A DNA stretch of 5,851 nt from assembly GCA_945889545.1 (NCBI GenBank), contig CAMDCC010000192.1:1-5851 (forward strand), given 5' to 3'. Below the pieces are notes generated by a model. It saw nothing but the letters and a program-made list of their open reading frames with translations, was not told where the DNA came from and ran no database searches. Below are positions 1 to 5,851 of this stretch, piece by piece. The position numbers and the translations under genes were made by a program. Numbering within the stretch: the stretch's first letter is position 1; each line of letters starts with the position of its first letter. The DNA comes from Bifidobacterium breve (GTDB lineage Bacteria; Actinomycetota; Acidimicrobiia; IMCC26256; PALSA-555).

Positions 1-1322
1 CGCGTCGGCACCTGGATGATCGACGCGATCCCGGGCGCGACGCCTCGCGCCACACCGGCCACTGCACCGGCGCCAAGCCCCCACACGGTAAGCGGACCGG
101 CGATAGGTACCGCGAGCAGATTCGCGGGAAGCGCCACCAAGGGCATCGACCCGAACACCGGGAGCAGCACAGGCGCTACGCCGAGCTGGGCGGCCGCGGT
201 GATCCCCAAGCTCTCGCGCATCCACTCGGGACCACGGAGGCGCCGGGTGATCGGCGCGCTGAGCAGCGCGATCCCAACGCTCGCGCCACAGGAGAGCTGG
301 AAGCCCACGGAATGCAGCAGAAACGGATCGAGAACCAGCAGCGCCGTGACCGCGACGGCCAACACTCGGGTGGCGCGCGCTGGGCGGCCGAGATGCACGG
401 CGATGCTGGCGCACGCCGCCATCGCACAGGCGCGCGTCACCGACGGCTCCCATCGGGTCATGGCGCCGAACACCGCCAAGACCGTGAGGGTGCCCAAGAG
501 CCGACCGGTACGCGGCATGCGCCGGAGAAGCGGCCCGACCAGGCCGAGCGTGAAGGCCACGTTGGCTCCCGACACCGCAAGCAGGTGCGACATGCCTGCC
601 GCGCGGAAGCGCTCCAGCACATCGTCGGGCAATGCACGCGTGTCGCCCAACAGGAACCCGGCGACCAGTGCGCGCTCTGTGGGAGGCAGCACTGCCGTTC
701 CGTCCAGCACTACCGACCGGAGCCCGTTCGCCACTCGGGTGGACGGCGCACTCGGGCCATCGAACCCAAGCAGCTCCTGCGCATCGAACCGGGCGACGGC
801 GTGACGCCATAGGAGGTACTGGTCGTAGGGCTCGAGCGGGCGCAGCCAGCCCAGGAGCGTCACGCGGTCCCCGGCATCGAGCAGGGCCAGTCGCGGTGCC
901 GCGTCGGCCTCAGCTGTCACCAAGATCGTGCGTCTCCCGGCATCGAGCCACTGCCCATCGCTCTCGATGCCGATCGGGCGCGCTCGCTCGACGCGAGCAA
1001 CCACCCTCGTGCTGAAGCGCGTGCCTTCGGGATCGTCGAGGAGCGACGCGGTGATCACGAGGTCGGCGCGATCGGACACCGCGCTGGCGAGCGGCCAGTC
1101 GACGAGGCCGTGCACCGCACGCTGGGTCAACGCGCACCCGAGCAGCGCAACGGAGACCATCGCCACCGCGAACCGCCTTCGCGACGGGCGAAGGAGCACG
1201 GCGACCGCGGCACAGATCGCGCATGTTGCGAGCACCACACCGATCGCTTCAGGCCGGACGCGCTCCCCGATGAAGATGCCGGCGACAAACGCACCCAGGA
1301 CCGCGACCGGCGCGTGGGTCAC
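1..1322 (-). CDS. comEC: ComEC/Rec2-type DNA-uptake channel, N-terminal 440 residues (3' end outside window)
   Basis: This is a polytopic inner-membrane protein of the ComEC/Rec2 family, which moves single-stranded DNA across the membrane during natural transformation. I translated the minus strand directly: the frame is open from a GTG at 1322 to the left edge. Residues 5-65 are hydrophobic, with N-terminal membrane segments around 5-20, 25-44 and 51-63. A soluble OB-like region follows (about 85-185), containing a DAGDRVTLLGWLRPL stretch. The competence core starts near 215 with the hallmark GMSHLLAVSGANV (243-255), then TRWEPSVTRACAM (289-301) and LDPFLLHSVGFQLSCGA (331-347), with further membrane helices after that. 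The C-terminal metallo-beta-lactamase-like domain present in many homologues would lie beyond the window. The GTG overlaps the comEA stop as GTGA, which suggests translational coupling. I found no separate ribosome binding site. The family assignment is secure; whether the cell is naturally competent cannot be judged here. Confidence 0.93.
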   Translation of the reverse strand, partial: MTHAPVAVLGAFVAGIFIGERVRPEAIGVVLATCAICAAVAVLLRPSRRRFAVAMVSVALLGCALTQRAVHGLVDWPLASAVSDRADLVITASLLDDPEGTRFSTRVVARVERARPIGIESDGQWLDAGRRTILVTAEADAAPRLALLDAGDRVTLLGWLRPLEPYDQYLLWRHAVARFDAQELLGFDGPSAPSTRVANGLRSVVLDGTAVLPPTERALVAGFLLGDTRALPDDVLERFRAAGMSHLLAVSGANVAFTLGLVGPLLRRMPRTGRLLGTLTVLAVFGAMTRWEPSVTRACAMAACASIAVHLGRPARATRVLAVAVTALLVLDPFLLHSVGFQLSCGASVGIALLSAPITRRLRGPEWMRESLGITAAAQLGVAPVLLPVFGSMPLVALPANLLAVPIAGPLTVWGLGAGAVAGVARGVAPGIASIIQVPT

Positions 1323-2047
1323 ACGGTGACGCGGTCGCGAAGATCGGCGAAGCGCTTCTCACCGATGCCCCGCACGTCGCGCAGCTCGTTGACCGATCGG
1401 AACCCGCCGCGAGATTCACGCTCGTCGAGGATGGCTGCCGCGAGCACTGGCCCGATGCCGGGCAGCTCCTCGAGCTGCGCCACCGTCGCAGTGTTGAGGT
1501 TCACGAGCCCGTCCACCGTTGCGCTTGGTTCGCCGGTCACCGGGTCGGGTGCAGCAACGCTGAGCTCGCCCACCTTGGGCACCAGCACGCGTTCGCCGTC
1601 GACGATCTTGGCGGCGAGGTTCAACCGGTCGAGGTCGGCATCGGGCAGCCCGCCACCAGCCGCTTCGACGGCGTCGATCACCCGCGAGCCGAGTGGCAGC
1701 TCCACAACACCAGGGCGCGCGACCGCGCCGGCCACGTGCACGACGATCCCGGCTGCCCGCTGTGTGGTCGACGTGACCACCGCTGGCCGCGACGGGCGAC
1801 CGGCCGACGCCGAGGGACGAGTGCCGCCATCGGACTCGCCGCCGGAGACCCCGACTCGGTACCAGATGAAACCCGCGACAACCGCGACGATGACCAGCGC
1901 GATGACGCCGAAGCGGGCGTCGGCTCGCCATTGGTCGATGCGATCACGCAGCACGTCGAGTCCGCCGGCCATGACCGGACGCGGCGGCATGGTGCCTCGG
2001 TTGCGGTCCTCGCCCCAGAACTTGGGGTCGGGTCTCAGATCGGACAC
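1319..2047 (-). CDS. comEA: ComEA-type membrane-anchored DNA-binding competence protein
   Basis: This 242-residue protein is a DNA receptor that binds incoming double-stranded DNA outside the membrane and hands it to the uptake channel. The cytoplasmic N-terminus (1-45) is followed by one membrane segment (about 47-63, FGVIALVIVAVVAGFIWY). A Ser/Gly/Pro-rich linker spans 65-99. An SLBB domain covers 100-162 (IVVHVAGAVARPGVVELP, then ERVLVPKVGE). A C-terminal helix-hairpin-helix pair covers 181-242, with VNLNTATVAQLEELPGIGP and a second hairpin at VRGIGEKRF. The length and domain order are those of actinobacterial and Firmicute ComEA. The start is a GTG supported by a GGAGG five bases upstream; an internal ATG at codon 20 is less well supported. 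The gene sits directly upstream of comEC in a four-base overlap, so the two are likely one operon, as in other bacteria. Confidence 0.95.
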   Translation of the reverse strand: MSDLRPDPKFWGEDRNRGTMPPRPVMAGGLDVLRDRIDQWRADARFGVIALVIVAVVAGFIWYRVGVSGGESDGGTRPSASAGRPSRPAVVTSTTQRAAGIVVHVAGAVARPGVVELPLGSRVIDAVEAAGGGLPDADLDRLNLAAKIVDGERVLVPKVGELSVAAPDPVTGEPSATVDGLVNLNTATVAQLEELPGIGPVLAAAILDERESRGGFRSVNELRDVRGIGEKRFADLRDRVTV

Positions 2048-2052
2048 AGCTA

Positions 2053-2057
2053 CCTCC
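2053..2057 (-). promoter_or_regulatory. Shine-Dalgarno sequence of comEA
   Basis: On the minus strand a perfect GGAGG lies five bases before the GTG at 2047. It decides in favour of the GTG as the comEA start over the in-frame ATG at codon 20. Confidence 0.8.
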
Positions 2058-2089
2058 GGGCGCGTTGCGACGACTGGAGGAAGCGCGCC

Positions 2090-2123
2090 AGAGGAAGAGG
2101 GCGGAGAAGGGAGGCGGAGGAAG
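2090..2123 (-). terminator. Pyrimidine-rich transcript segment, possible Rho-dependent termination region after leuS
   Basis: These 34 bases contain only two pyrimidines on the plus strand, so a leuS read-through transcript would be almost pure C/U here, with C the main base. Cytosine-rich, guanine-poor, unstructured RNA downstream of a stop codon is the usual character of Rho loading sites. It also forms part of the comEA leader. The composition is seen directly; the terminator role is inference. Confidence 0.25.
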
Positions 2124-2159
2124 TGCGGCCCGGGAAGTGCCTGGGATGGAGTGGTGATT

Positions 2160-2187
2160 GCCTCCGCGGAGGTTATCCGCGTGAGGC
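2160..2187 (-). terminator. Hairpin downstream of leuS, probable transcription terminator
   Basis: GCCTC-CGCGGA (2160-2170) pairs with TCCGCG-T-GAGGC (2176-2187). This gives an 11-bp GC-rich stem with a single bulged T and a five-base loop, beginning 17 bases after the leuS stop codon. No T-run follows in the leuS direction, which is common for actinobacterial terminators but leaves the call less than certain. The left arm alone is also part of a 12-bp perfect palindrome (2161-2172). Confidence 0.5.
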
Positions 2188-2204
2188 GGTCACCCAGTCA
2201 CGAG

Positions 2205-5135
2205 TCAGGCGATCACGAAGTTGACGAGCCGACCCGGGACCACGATCACCTTGCGCACCGTGGCGCCTTCGAGCAGGGCTGCGATGCGCTCATCGGCCCG
2301 GGCCGCGGCTTCCAGGGCGTCGTTGGAGATCCCCGCGGGCACGCGAATCGTCGCACGCACCTTGCCGTTGACCTGCACCGGGATCTCGATCTCGTCCTCG
2401 ACAAGCAGCGCCGGATCGAACTCAGGAAACGGCTCGTACGCGAGCGTGGCGGGACGGCCGAGGCGCTGCCACAACTCCTCCCCCACATGTGGGGTGAGTG
2501 GGGCGAGCATCAGCACCATCGGCTCCACCACCTCACGAGGCGCAGAACCGCGATCCGCCACCACCTGCGTGAGGCGGTTGTTGAGCTCGATCAATCGAGC
2601 AATCGCGGTGTTGAACTTGAGCTCCGCCATGTCGTCGCGCACGGCAGCGATTGTGCGGTGTAGCAGACGGCGCGTCTCATCGTCGGCGGCGTCGTCGGAC
2701 ACGCGCAGGTCGCCTGAGTCCTCGTCGACCACGTTGCGCCAGAGTCGTTGGAGGAAGCGGTGCATGCCGATGATGTCGGTCGTGCTCCACGGTCGACTCG
2801 CGTCGAGCGGCCCCATGAACATCTCGTAGAGCCGCAGGGTGTCGGCCCCGTAGTCGCGATAGATGTCGTCGGGCGTGACGACGTTCTTCAAGCTCTTGCC
2901 CATCTTCCCGAACTCGCGGGTGACGGGCTCGCCCTTGTAGAAGTGCTGACCGGCGCGCTCCTCGACCTCTTGCAGGTCGACGATCATCCCGCGCTCGTCG
3001 CGGAACGCCGGCGCCTGGATGTAGCCCTGGTTGTAGAGCCGGTGGAAGGGCTCCACCGTCGAGACGTGTCCGAGGTCGAACAACACCTTGTGCCAGAAGC
3101 GCGCGTACAAGAGATGCAACACCGCGTGCTCCACACCGCCTACATAGAGATCCACACCGCCTGCCTGGTCCCGCTCGCTGTTCGAGCAGGACGTCTGCGC
3201 CGGATGTTCGGATCCGCTCGCCACTCCGGAAGACATCCAGTACGCCTCGATCTCACGATCGACCATCGCGTCTTCGTTCGTGGGGTCGAGGTAGCGCAGG
3301 AAGTACCAGCACGAGCCGGCCCACTGCGGCATCGTGTTCGTCTCGCGCAGATAGCGCTTCGGACCGTCGCCGAAGTCGATCTCAGCCTCGAGCCAGGTTT
3401 CGGCACGCGCGAGCGGCGGCGCGGGATCGCTGACCGCATCGTCGGGATCGAGCGTCGCGGGACGGAAGTCTTCGAGCTCAGGAAGCTCGACGGGGAGCAA
3501 CGCAGCAGGAACCGCGCGCGGCAGGCCGTCGTCGCCATAGACGATCGGAAACGGCTCGCCCCAGTAGCGCTGGCGACTGAAGAGCCAGTCGCGCAACCGG
3601 TACGTGACCGTCGGCTCACCCGCACCGTGCTCGACGAGCCACTCCCCGATCTTCTGCTTGGCCGCCGCGATGTCAAGCCCGTCGAGAAACTCACTGTTGA
3701 TCGCGGGCCCGTCGCCTAGGTACGGACCTTCGAAGTCGTCATCGGGCGGCGCGACCGTGCGCACGATCGGGATATCGAACTTCTCGGCGAACTCCCAGTC
3801 GCGCTCGTCCTGGCCGGGCACGGCCATGATCGCTCCGGTGCCGTAGCCCATCAACACGTAGTCGGCGATGAAGATCGGGATGTCGCCATCGGTCAACGGG
3901 TTGCGCGCGAACGCGCCCGTGAAGACGCCGGTCTTCTCGCGACCTTCGGCTTGCCGCTCCATCTCTGACTGCTTGCCCGCGAACTCGCGGTACTTGGTAA
4001 CGGCGTCTCGCGGCGACACGTCGACACCGAACTCACCTTTCCAGCCCGCCGAAGTGCTCGACGGCCAGTCGGCGGGAACGATCGTGTCGACGAGTGGGTG
4101 CTCCGGTGCAAGCACCATGTACGTGGCACCGAACACGGTGTCAGGGCGCGTGGTGAACACCTCGATTGATTGGTCAATCGTCTGGTCGATCGTCTGGACG
4201 TGCCCGGCGACCGGAAACCGGATCGATGCGCCGACACTGCGACCGATCCAGTTGCGTTGCATCAGCTTGATCGGCTCGGGCCAGTCGAGGAGGTCGAGGT
4301 CGGCCAACAGTCGCTCGGCGTACGCGGTGATACGAAGCATCCACTGCTTCAGCGGCTTCTTGAACACCGGGAAGTTGCCGCGGTCGCTGCGGCCTTCCGC
4401 GGTGACCTCCTCGTTCGCGAGCACGGTGCCCAGACCGGGGCACCAGTTGACCGGCGCCTCTTCCAAGTAGGCGAGCCGGTACCTATTGACGACCTCGCAG
4501 CGAGTGCGCTCGTCGAGGTCGGCCCAGGGTCGCTCCTCGGGATTCGCCTCCCCGACCGGTTCGCGAATGCCGGACTCGAAGTCGGCGACGAGGTCAACGA
4601 TCGGACGGGCCCGGTCAGCCTCGACGTCGTACCACGACTCGAAGATCTGCACGAAGATCCACTGTGTCCAGCGGTAGTACGACACGTCGGTGGTGGCGAT
4701 GCTCCGTCGGGGATCGTGTCCGAGCCCGAGCGCGCGCAGCTGGCGGCGCATCGTGGCGATGTTGGTTTCGGTGGCAGTGCGCGGGTGTTGGCCGGTCTCG
4801 AGCGCGTACTGCTCCGCCGGAAGTCCGAACGCGTCGTAGCCGAGCGCGTGCAGCACGTTGTGACCGTTCATGCGCTGGAAGCGCGCGTACACGTCGGTAC
4901 CGATGTAGCCGAGCGGATGACCTACATGCAGTCCGGTACCACTCGGGTACGGGAACATGTCCAGCACGAAGAGCTTCGGCTTGTCCTTGGCCTCCGCAAA
5001 GCCCTCCGACAGTGCGCCCGTGGGGTTCGGCGCCCAGAAGGTGTGCTGCTCCTCCCAGACGTCCTGCCACTTCTTCTCGATCTCGTTGGCCAGCCGCGCG
5101 GAGTACCGAAGGGCTGGCGCGGCGTTGTCAGTCAT
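2205..5135 (-). CDS. leuS: Leucyl-tRNA synthetase
   Basis: This class I aminoacyl-tRNA synthetase attaches leucine to tRNA-Leu in the cytoplasm, using ATP, and hydrolyses mischarged tRNA. It is 976 residues, normal for actinobacteria. The Rossmann catalytic domain has the HIGH motif as HVGH (70-73) and the KMSKS loop as KMGKS (744-748). The CP1 editing domain (about 300-510) has the threonine-rich TTRPDT (328-333) and the GYGTGAIMAVPGQDERD segment with Asp443 and Asp446; Gly-Gln replaces the more common Ala-His before the aspartate, as in other actinobacteria as I recall them. The leucine-specific region, GGVDLYVGGVEHAVLHLL (659-676), precedes KMGKS. The anticodon-binding helical domain contains MLAPLTPHVGEELWQRLG, and a C-terminal tRNA-binding domain begins near 915 (VQVNGKVRATI). 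I chose the ATG at 5135 because homologues begin with a short tail before the RYSARLANEIEKKWQ helix; the frame is open for 45 more codons upstream without family similarity. No clear ribosome binding site precedes it, so a leaderless or weakly initiated transcript is possible. Two oddities are a TIDQ repeat at 315-324 and a Ser/Gly-rich insertion at 634-657. Confidence 0.97.
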   Translation of the reverse strand: MTDNAAPALRYSARLANEIEKKWQDVWEEQHTFWAPNPTGALSEGFAEAKDKPKLFVLDMFPYPSGTGLHVGHPLGYIGTDVYARFQRMNGHNVLHALGYDAFGLPAEQYALETGQHPRTATETNIATMRRQLRALGLGHDPRRSIATTDVSYYRWTQWIFVQIFESWYDVEADRARPIVDLVADFESGIREPVGEANPEERPWADLDERTRCEVVNRYRLAYLEEAPVNWCPGLGTVLANEEVTAEGRSDRGNFPVFKKPLKQWMLRITAYAERLLADLDLLDWPEPIKLMQRNWIGRSVGASIRFPVAGHVQTIDQTIDQSIEVFTTRPDTVFGATYMVLAPEHPLVDTIVPADWPSSTSAGWKGEFGVDVSPRDAVTKYREFAGKQSEMERQAEGREKTGVFTGAFARNPLTDGDIPIFIADYVLMGYGTGAIMAVPGQDERDWEFAEKFDIPIVRTVAPPDDDFEGPYLGDGPAINSEFLDGLDIAAAKQKIGEWLVEHGAGEPTVTYRLRDWLFSRQRYWGEPFPIVYGDDGLPRAVPAALLPVELPELEDFRPATLDPDDAVSDPAPPLARAETWLEAEIDFGDGPKRYLRETNTMPQWAGSCWYFLRYLDPTNEDAMVDREIEAYWMSSGVASGSEHPAQTSCSNSERDQAGGVDLYVGGVEHAVLHLLYARFWHKVLFDLGHVSTVEPFHRLYNQGYIQAPAFRDERGMIVDLQEVEERAGQHFYKGEPVTREFGKMGKSLKNVVTPDDIYRDYGADTLRLYEMFMGPLDASRPWSTTDIIGMHRFLQRLWRNVVDEDSGDLRVSDDAADDETRRLLHRTIAAVRDDMAELKFNTAIARLIELNNRLTQVVADRGSAPREVVEPMVLMLAPLTPHVGEELWQRLGRPATLAYEPFPEFDPALLVEDEIEIPVQVNGKVRATIRVPAGISNDALEAAARADERIAALLEGATVRKVIVVPGRLVNFVIA
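4164..4199 (-). repeat. Three imperfect 12-bp tandem units inside leuS
   Basis: The plus strand reads GATTGATTGGTC, AATCGTCTGGTC and GATCGTCTGGAC in succession. Units two and three differ at two positions. In LeuRS they encode the run QTIDQTIDQSI at 314-324, at the entry to the CP1 editing domain just before VFTTRPDT. The multiple-of-three unit keeps the frame. It looks like a small slippage expansion in a surface linker. Confidence 0.7.
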
Positions 5136-5179
5136 CGCGGGCGAGCGTAGCGAGAGGTCATCGGCGAACTGCGCGGGTT

Positions 5180-5199
5180 GTGTCACACCCGCGTGACAC
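5180..5199. promoter_or_regulatory. Perfect inverted repeat GTGTCAC-N6-GTGACAC in the divergent intergenic region
   Basis: Two 7-bp arms match perfectly around a six-base spacer (ACCCGC). The repeat lies 45-64 bp upstream of the leuS start and 74 bp upstream of the tRNA. The geometry suits a dimeric repressor operator, or a short hairpin in the leuS leader if transcription starts upstream of it. No regulator gene is visible in the window. Confidence 0.45.
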
Positions 5200-5204
5200 C
5201 ATGC

Positions 5205-5218
5205 CAAACATGTGTTCG
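5205..5218 (-). promoter_or_regulatory. LexA (SOS) box-like sequence
   Basis: The minus strand reads CGAACACATGTTTG. The Gram-positive LexA site is CGAAC-N4-GTTCG, so nine of ten core positions match, and the T preceding CGAAC also matches the extended mycobacterial form. It is placed between leuS and the tRNA/endonuclease unit, 70 bp from the leuS start and 55 bp from the tRNA. Neither leuS nor tRNA genes are usual SOS targets, so function is uncertain. Confidence 0.35.
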
Positions 5219-5253
5219 ACATGCATTCGGTATGAGGAGCGGGTCGCGGCAAG

Positions 5254-5259
5254 TAGCCT
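5254..5259 (+). promoter_or_regulatory. Putative -10 element of the tRNA-Ala promoter
   Basis: TAGCCT fits the actinobacterial TANNNT -10 pattern and lies 13 bases before the mature tRNA 5' end, which would give a short leader of about six bases. No convincing -35 hexamer stands at 16-18 bases spacing (TATGAG is found at 5231-5236). If real, it would also be the only visible promoter for the gene downstream of the tRNA. Confidence 0.4.
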
Positions 5260-5272
5260 GAGCGCGTCACTT

Positions 5273-5349
<77 letters not shown>

Positions 5350-5368
5350 AGATCAACTGCTGGGGTTC

Positions 5369-5827
5369 ATGCTCGGCGGCCTCGTCGCTGGCGAAGGTTG
5401 CTTCACCCTCTCAGCGGCATCGCCACCGAAGCGTCGCGACGGCTCACCTCGTCTGCGATTCGTGTTCTCGATTTCCATGGCCAGCCGTGATCGACCGCTC
5501 CTCGTCACACTCAATGAGTTTCTTGGTGTCGGATCAATCCAGGATGCGATTGCTCGGAACGAAAGATGGTTGCCACAAGCTCGGTACGCGATCGGGTCAA
5601 GACTCGCTCACCGGTTGGTGACCATTCCGTTCGCCAACGAATTCTTGCTTCCGTGCGCAAAGCGGGATCAGTTCGACACGTGGCGTCAACACTTCGAGGA
5701 GTACGAAAGAACATACCCAACACGTATCGGGTTAGGTCCGTCCGAGTGCTCGGAACCGGGCTGCGACGCGCCAGTGAGAGGTCGCGGTCTCTGTCGTAGT
5801 CACTACTACCGTGCAACCGGTTACTAG
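5369..5827 (+). CDS. Single-motif LAGLIDADG homing-endonuclease-like protein with C-terminal Cys/His knuckle
   Basis: This 152-residue protein resembles the single-motif LAGLIDADG endonucleases, which dimerise to cut long DNA sites and spread their own genes. The motif is LGGLVAGEGCF at 2-12; Glu9 stands at the metal-binding acidic position, so catalysis is plausible. The rest of the domain fits the family: a strand FVFSISM (31-37), the LNEFLGVGSI turn (48-57), and VTIPFANEFLLPCAKRDQF (84-102), where many relatives have a Pro-Phe and a conserved lysine. The tail (127-145) carries C-x4-C-x9-C-x2-H followed by YYR, like small zinc knuckles attached to phage and actinobacterial nucleases. No good ribosome binding site precedes the ATG (a GGGG lies only three bases away), and the residues just upstream in frame, DQLLGF, look like the start of the LAGLIDADG helix. 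The true start may therefore be farther left: CTG at 5357 or 5360, or ATG at 5309 inside the tRNA. Base composition is about 56% GC in three lines I counted, against about 65-68% in leuS, suggesting transfer. A DNA-binding regulator derived from such an enzyme is the alternative. Confidence 0.8.
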   Translation: MLGGLVAGEGCFTLSAASPPKRRDGSPRLRFVFSISMASRDRPLLVTLNEFLGVGSIQDAIARNERWLPQARYAIGSRLAHRLVTIPFANEFLLPCAKRDQFDTWRQHFEEYERTYPTRIGLGPSECSEPGCDAPVRGRGLCRSHYYRATGY

Positions 5828-5851
5828 CCGCCTGCCAGCGTTTCTCGGTGG

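Noticed and set aside
2161..2172. CCTCCGCGGAGG 12-bp perfect palindrome as an operator
   Set aside because: It overlaps the longer hairpin after leuS, which explains it more simply.
2170..2175. TAACCT on the minus strand as a comEA -10 element
   Set aside because: It falls in the terminator hairpin, and no acceptable -35 lies at the right distance.
1110..2663. Long plus-strand open frame of 517 codons, and similar frames at 16-804, 2748-3719 and 4170-5150
   Set aside because: They lie antisense to comEC, comEA and leuS, all of which have clear family motifs. Their predicted products are rich in Arg, Ser, Thr and Pro or otherwise lack any recognisable domain, as expected for shadow frames in high-GC DNA.
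5136..5270. 45-codon N-terminal extension of leuS with alternative ATG starts at 5270 and 5222
   Set aside because: The extra residues do not resemble LeuRS N-termini, have no ribosome binding site, and would run across the inverted repeat and LexA-like box.
5828..5851. CCGCC and GGTGG as a terminator stem after the endonuclease gene
   Set aside because: The stem has only five pairs with a wobble and a 14-base loop, and the window ends there.

Overview
The window looks like a chromosomal segment of a high-GC actinobacterium. This rests on the LeuRS, whose editing motif reads VPGQDERDWEFA where most bacteria have an AHD-type motif, and which carries the RSDRGNFPVFK segment and the GGVDLYVGGVEH context. 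It is also supported by the gene order leuS - comEA - comEC and by the roughly 65% GC of the core genes. A lineage such as Acidimicrobiia is possible, but this is a guess.

Layout. The minus strand carries three housekeeping or competence genes, read right to left. They are leucyl-tRNA synthetase (leuS, 5135 to 2205), a membrane-anchored DNA receptor ComEA (2047 to 1319) and the N-terminal 440 residues of the DNA-uptake channel ComEC (1322 to the left edge, truncated by the window). comEA and comEC overlap by four bases and are probably translationally coupled. The 157-bp gap between leuS and comEA holds a strong hairpin and a stretch that is pyrimidine-rich in the transcript, both likely to end leuS transcription. 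Many long open frames on the plus strand from 1 to 5150 are antisense shadows of these genes.

The plus strand begins at about 5250 and is different in character. A complete tRNA-Ala(GGC) gene with encoded CCA (5273-5349) is followed, 19 bases later, by a small gene of lower GC (5369-5827). It encodes a single-motif LAGLIDADG endonuclease-like protein of 152 residues with a Cys/His zinc-knuckle-like tail. No promoter is visible between the tRNA and this gene, and its reading frame stays open back through the tRNA. It may therefore be expressed from the tRNA transcript. This tRNA-linked homing-endonuclease arrangement is the most interesting content of the window.

The 137-bp divergent intergenic region between leuS and the tRNA holds a perfect 7-bp inverted repeat, a sequence close to the Gram-positive LexA (SOS) box, and a -10-like hexamer for the tRNA. 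The two putative operators do not belong to any gene in an obvious way and deserve a look.
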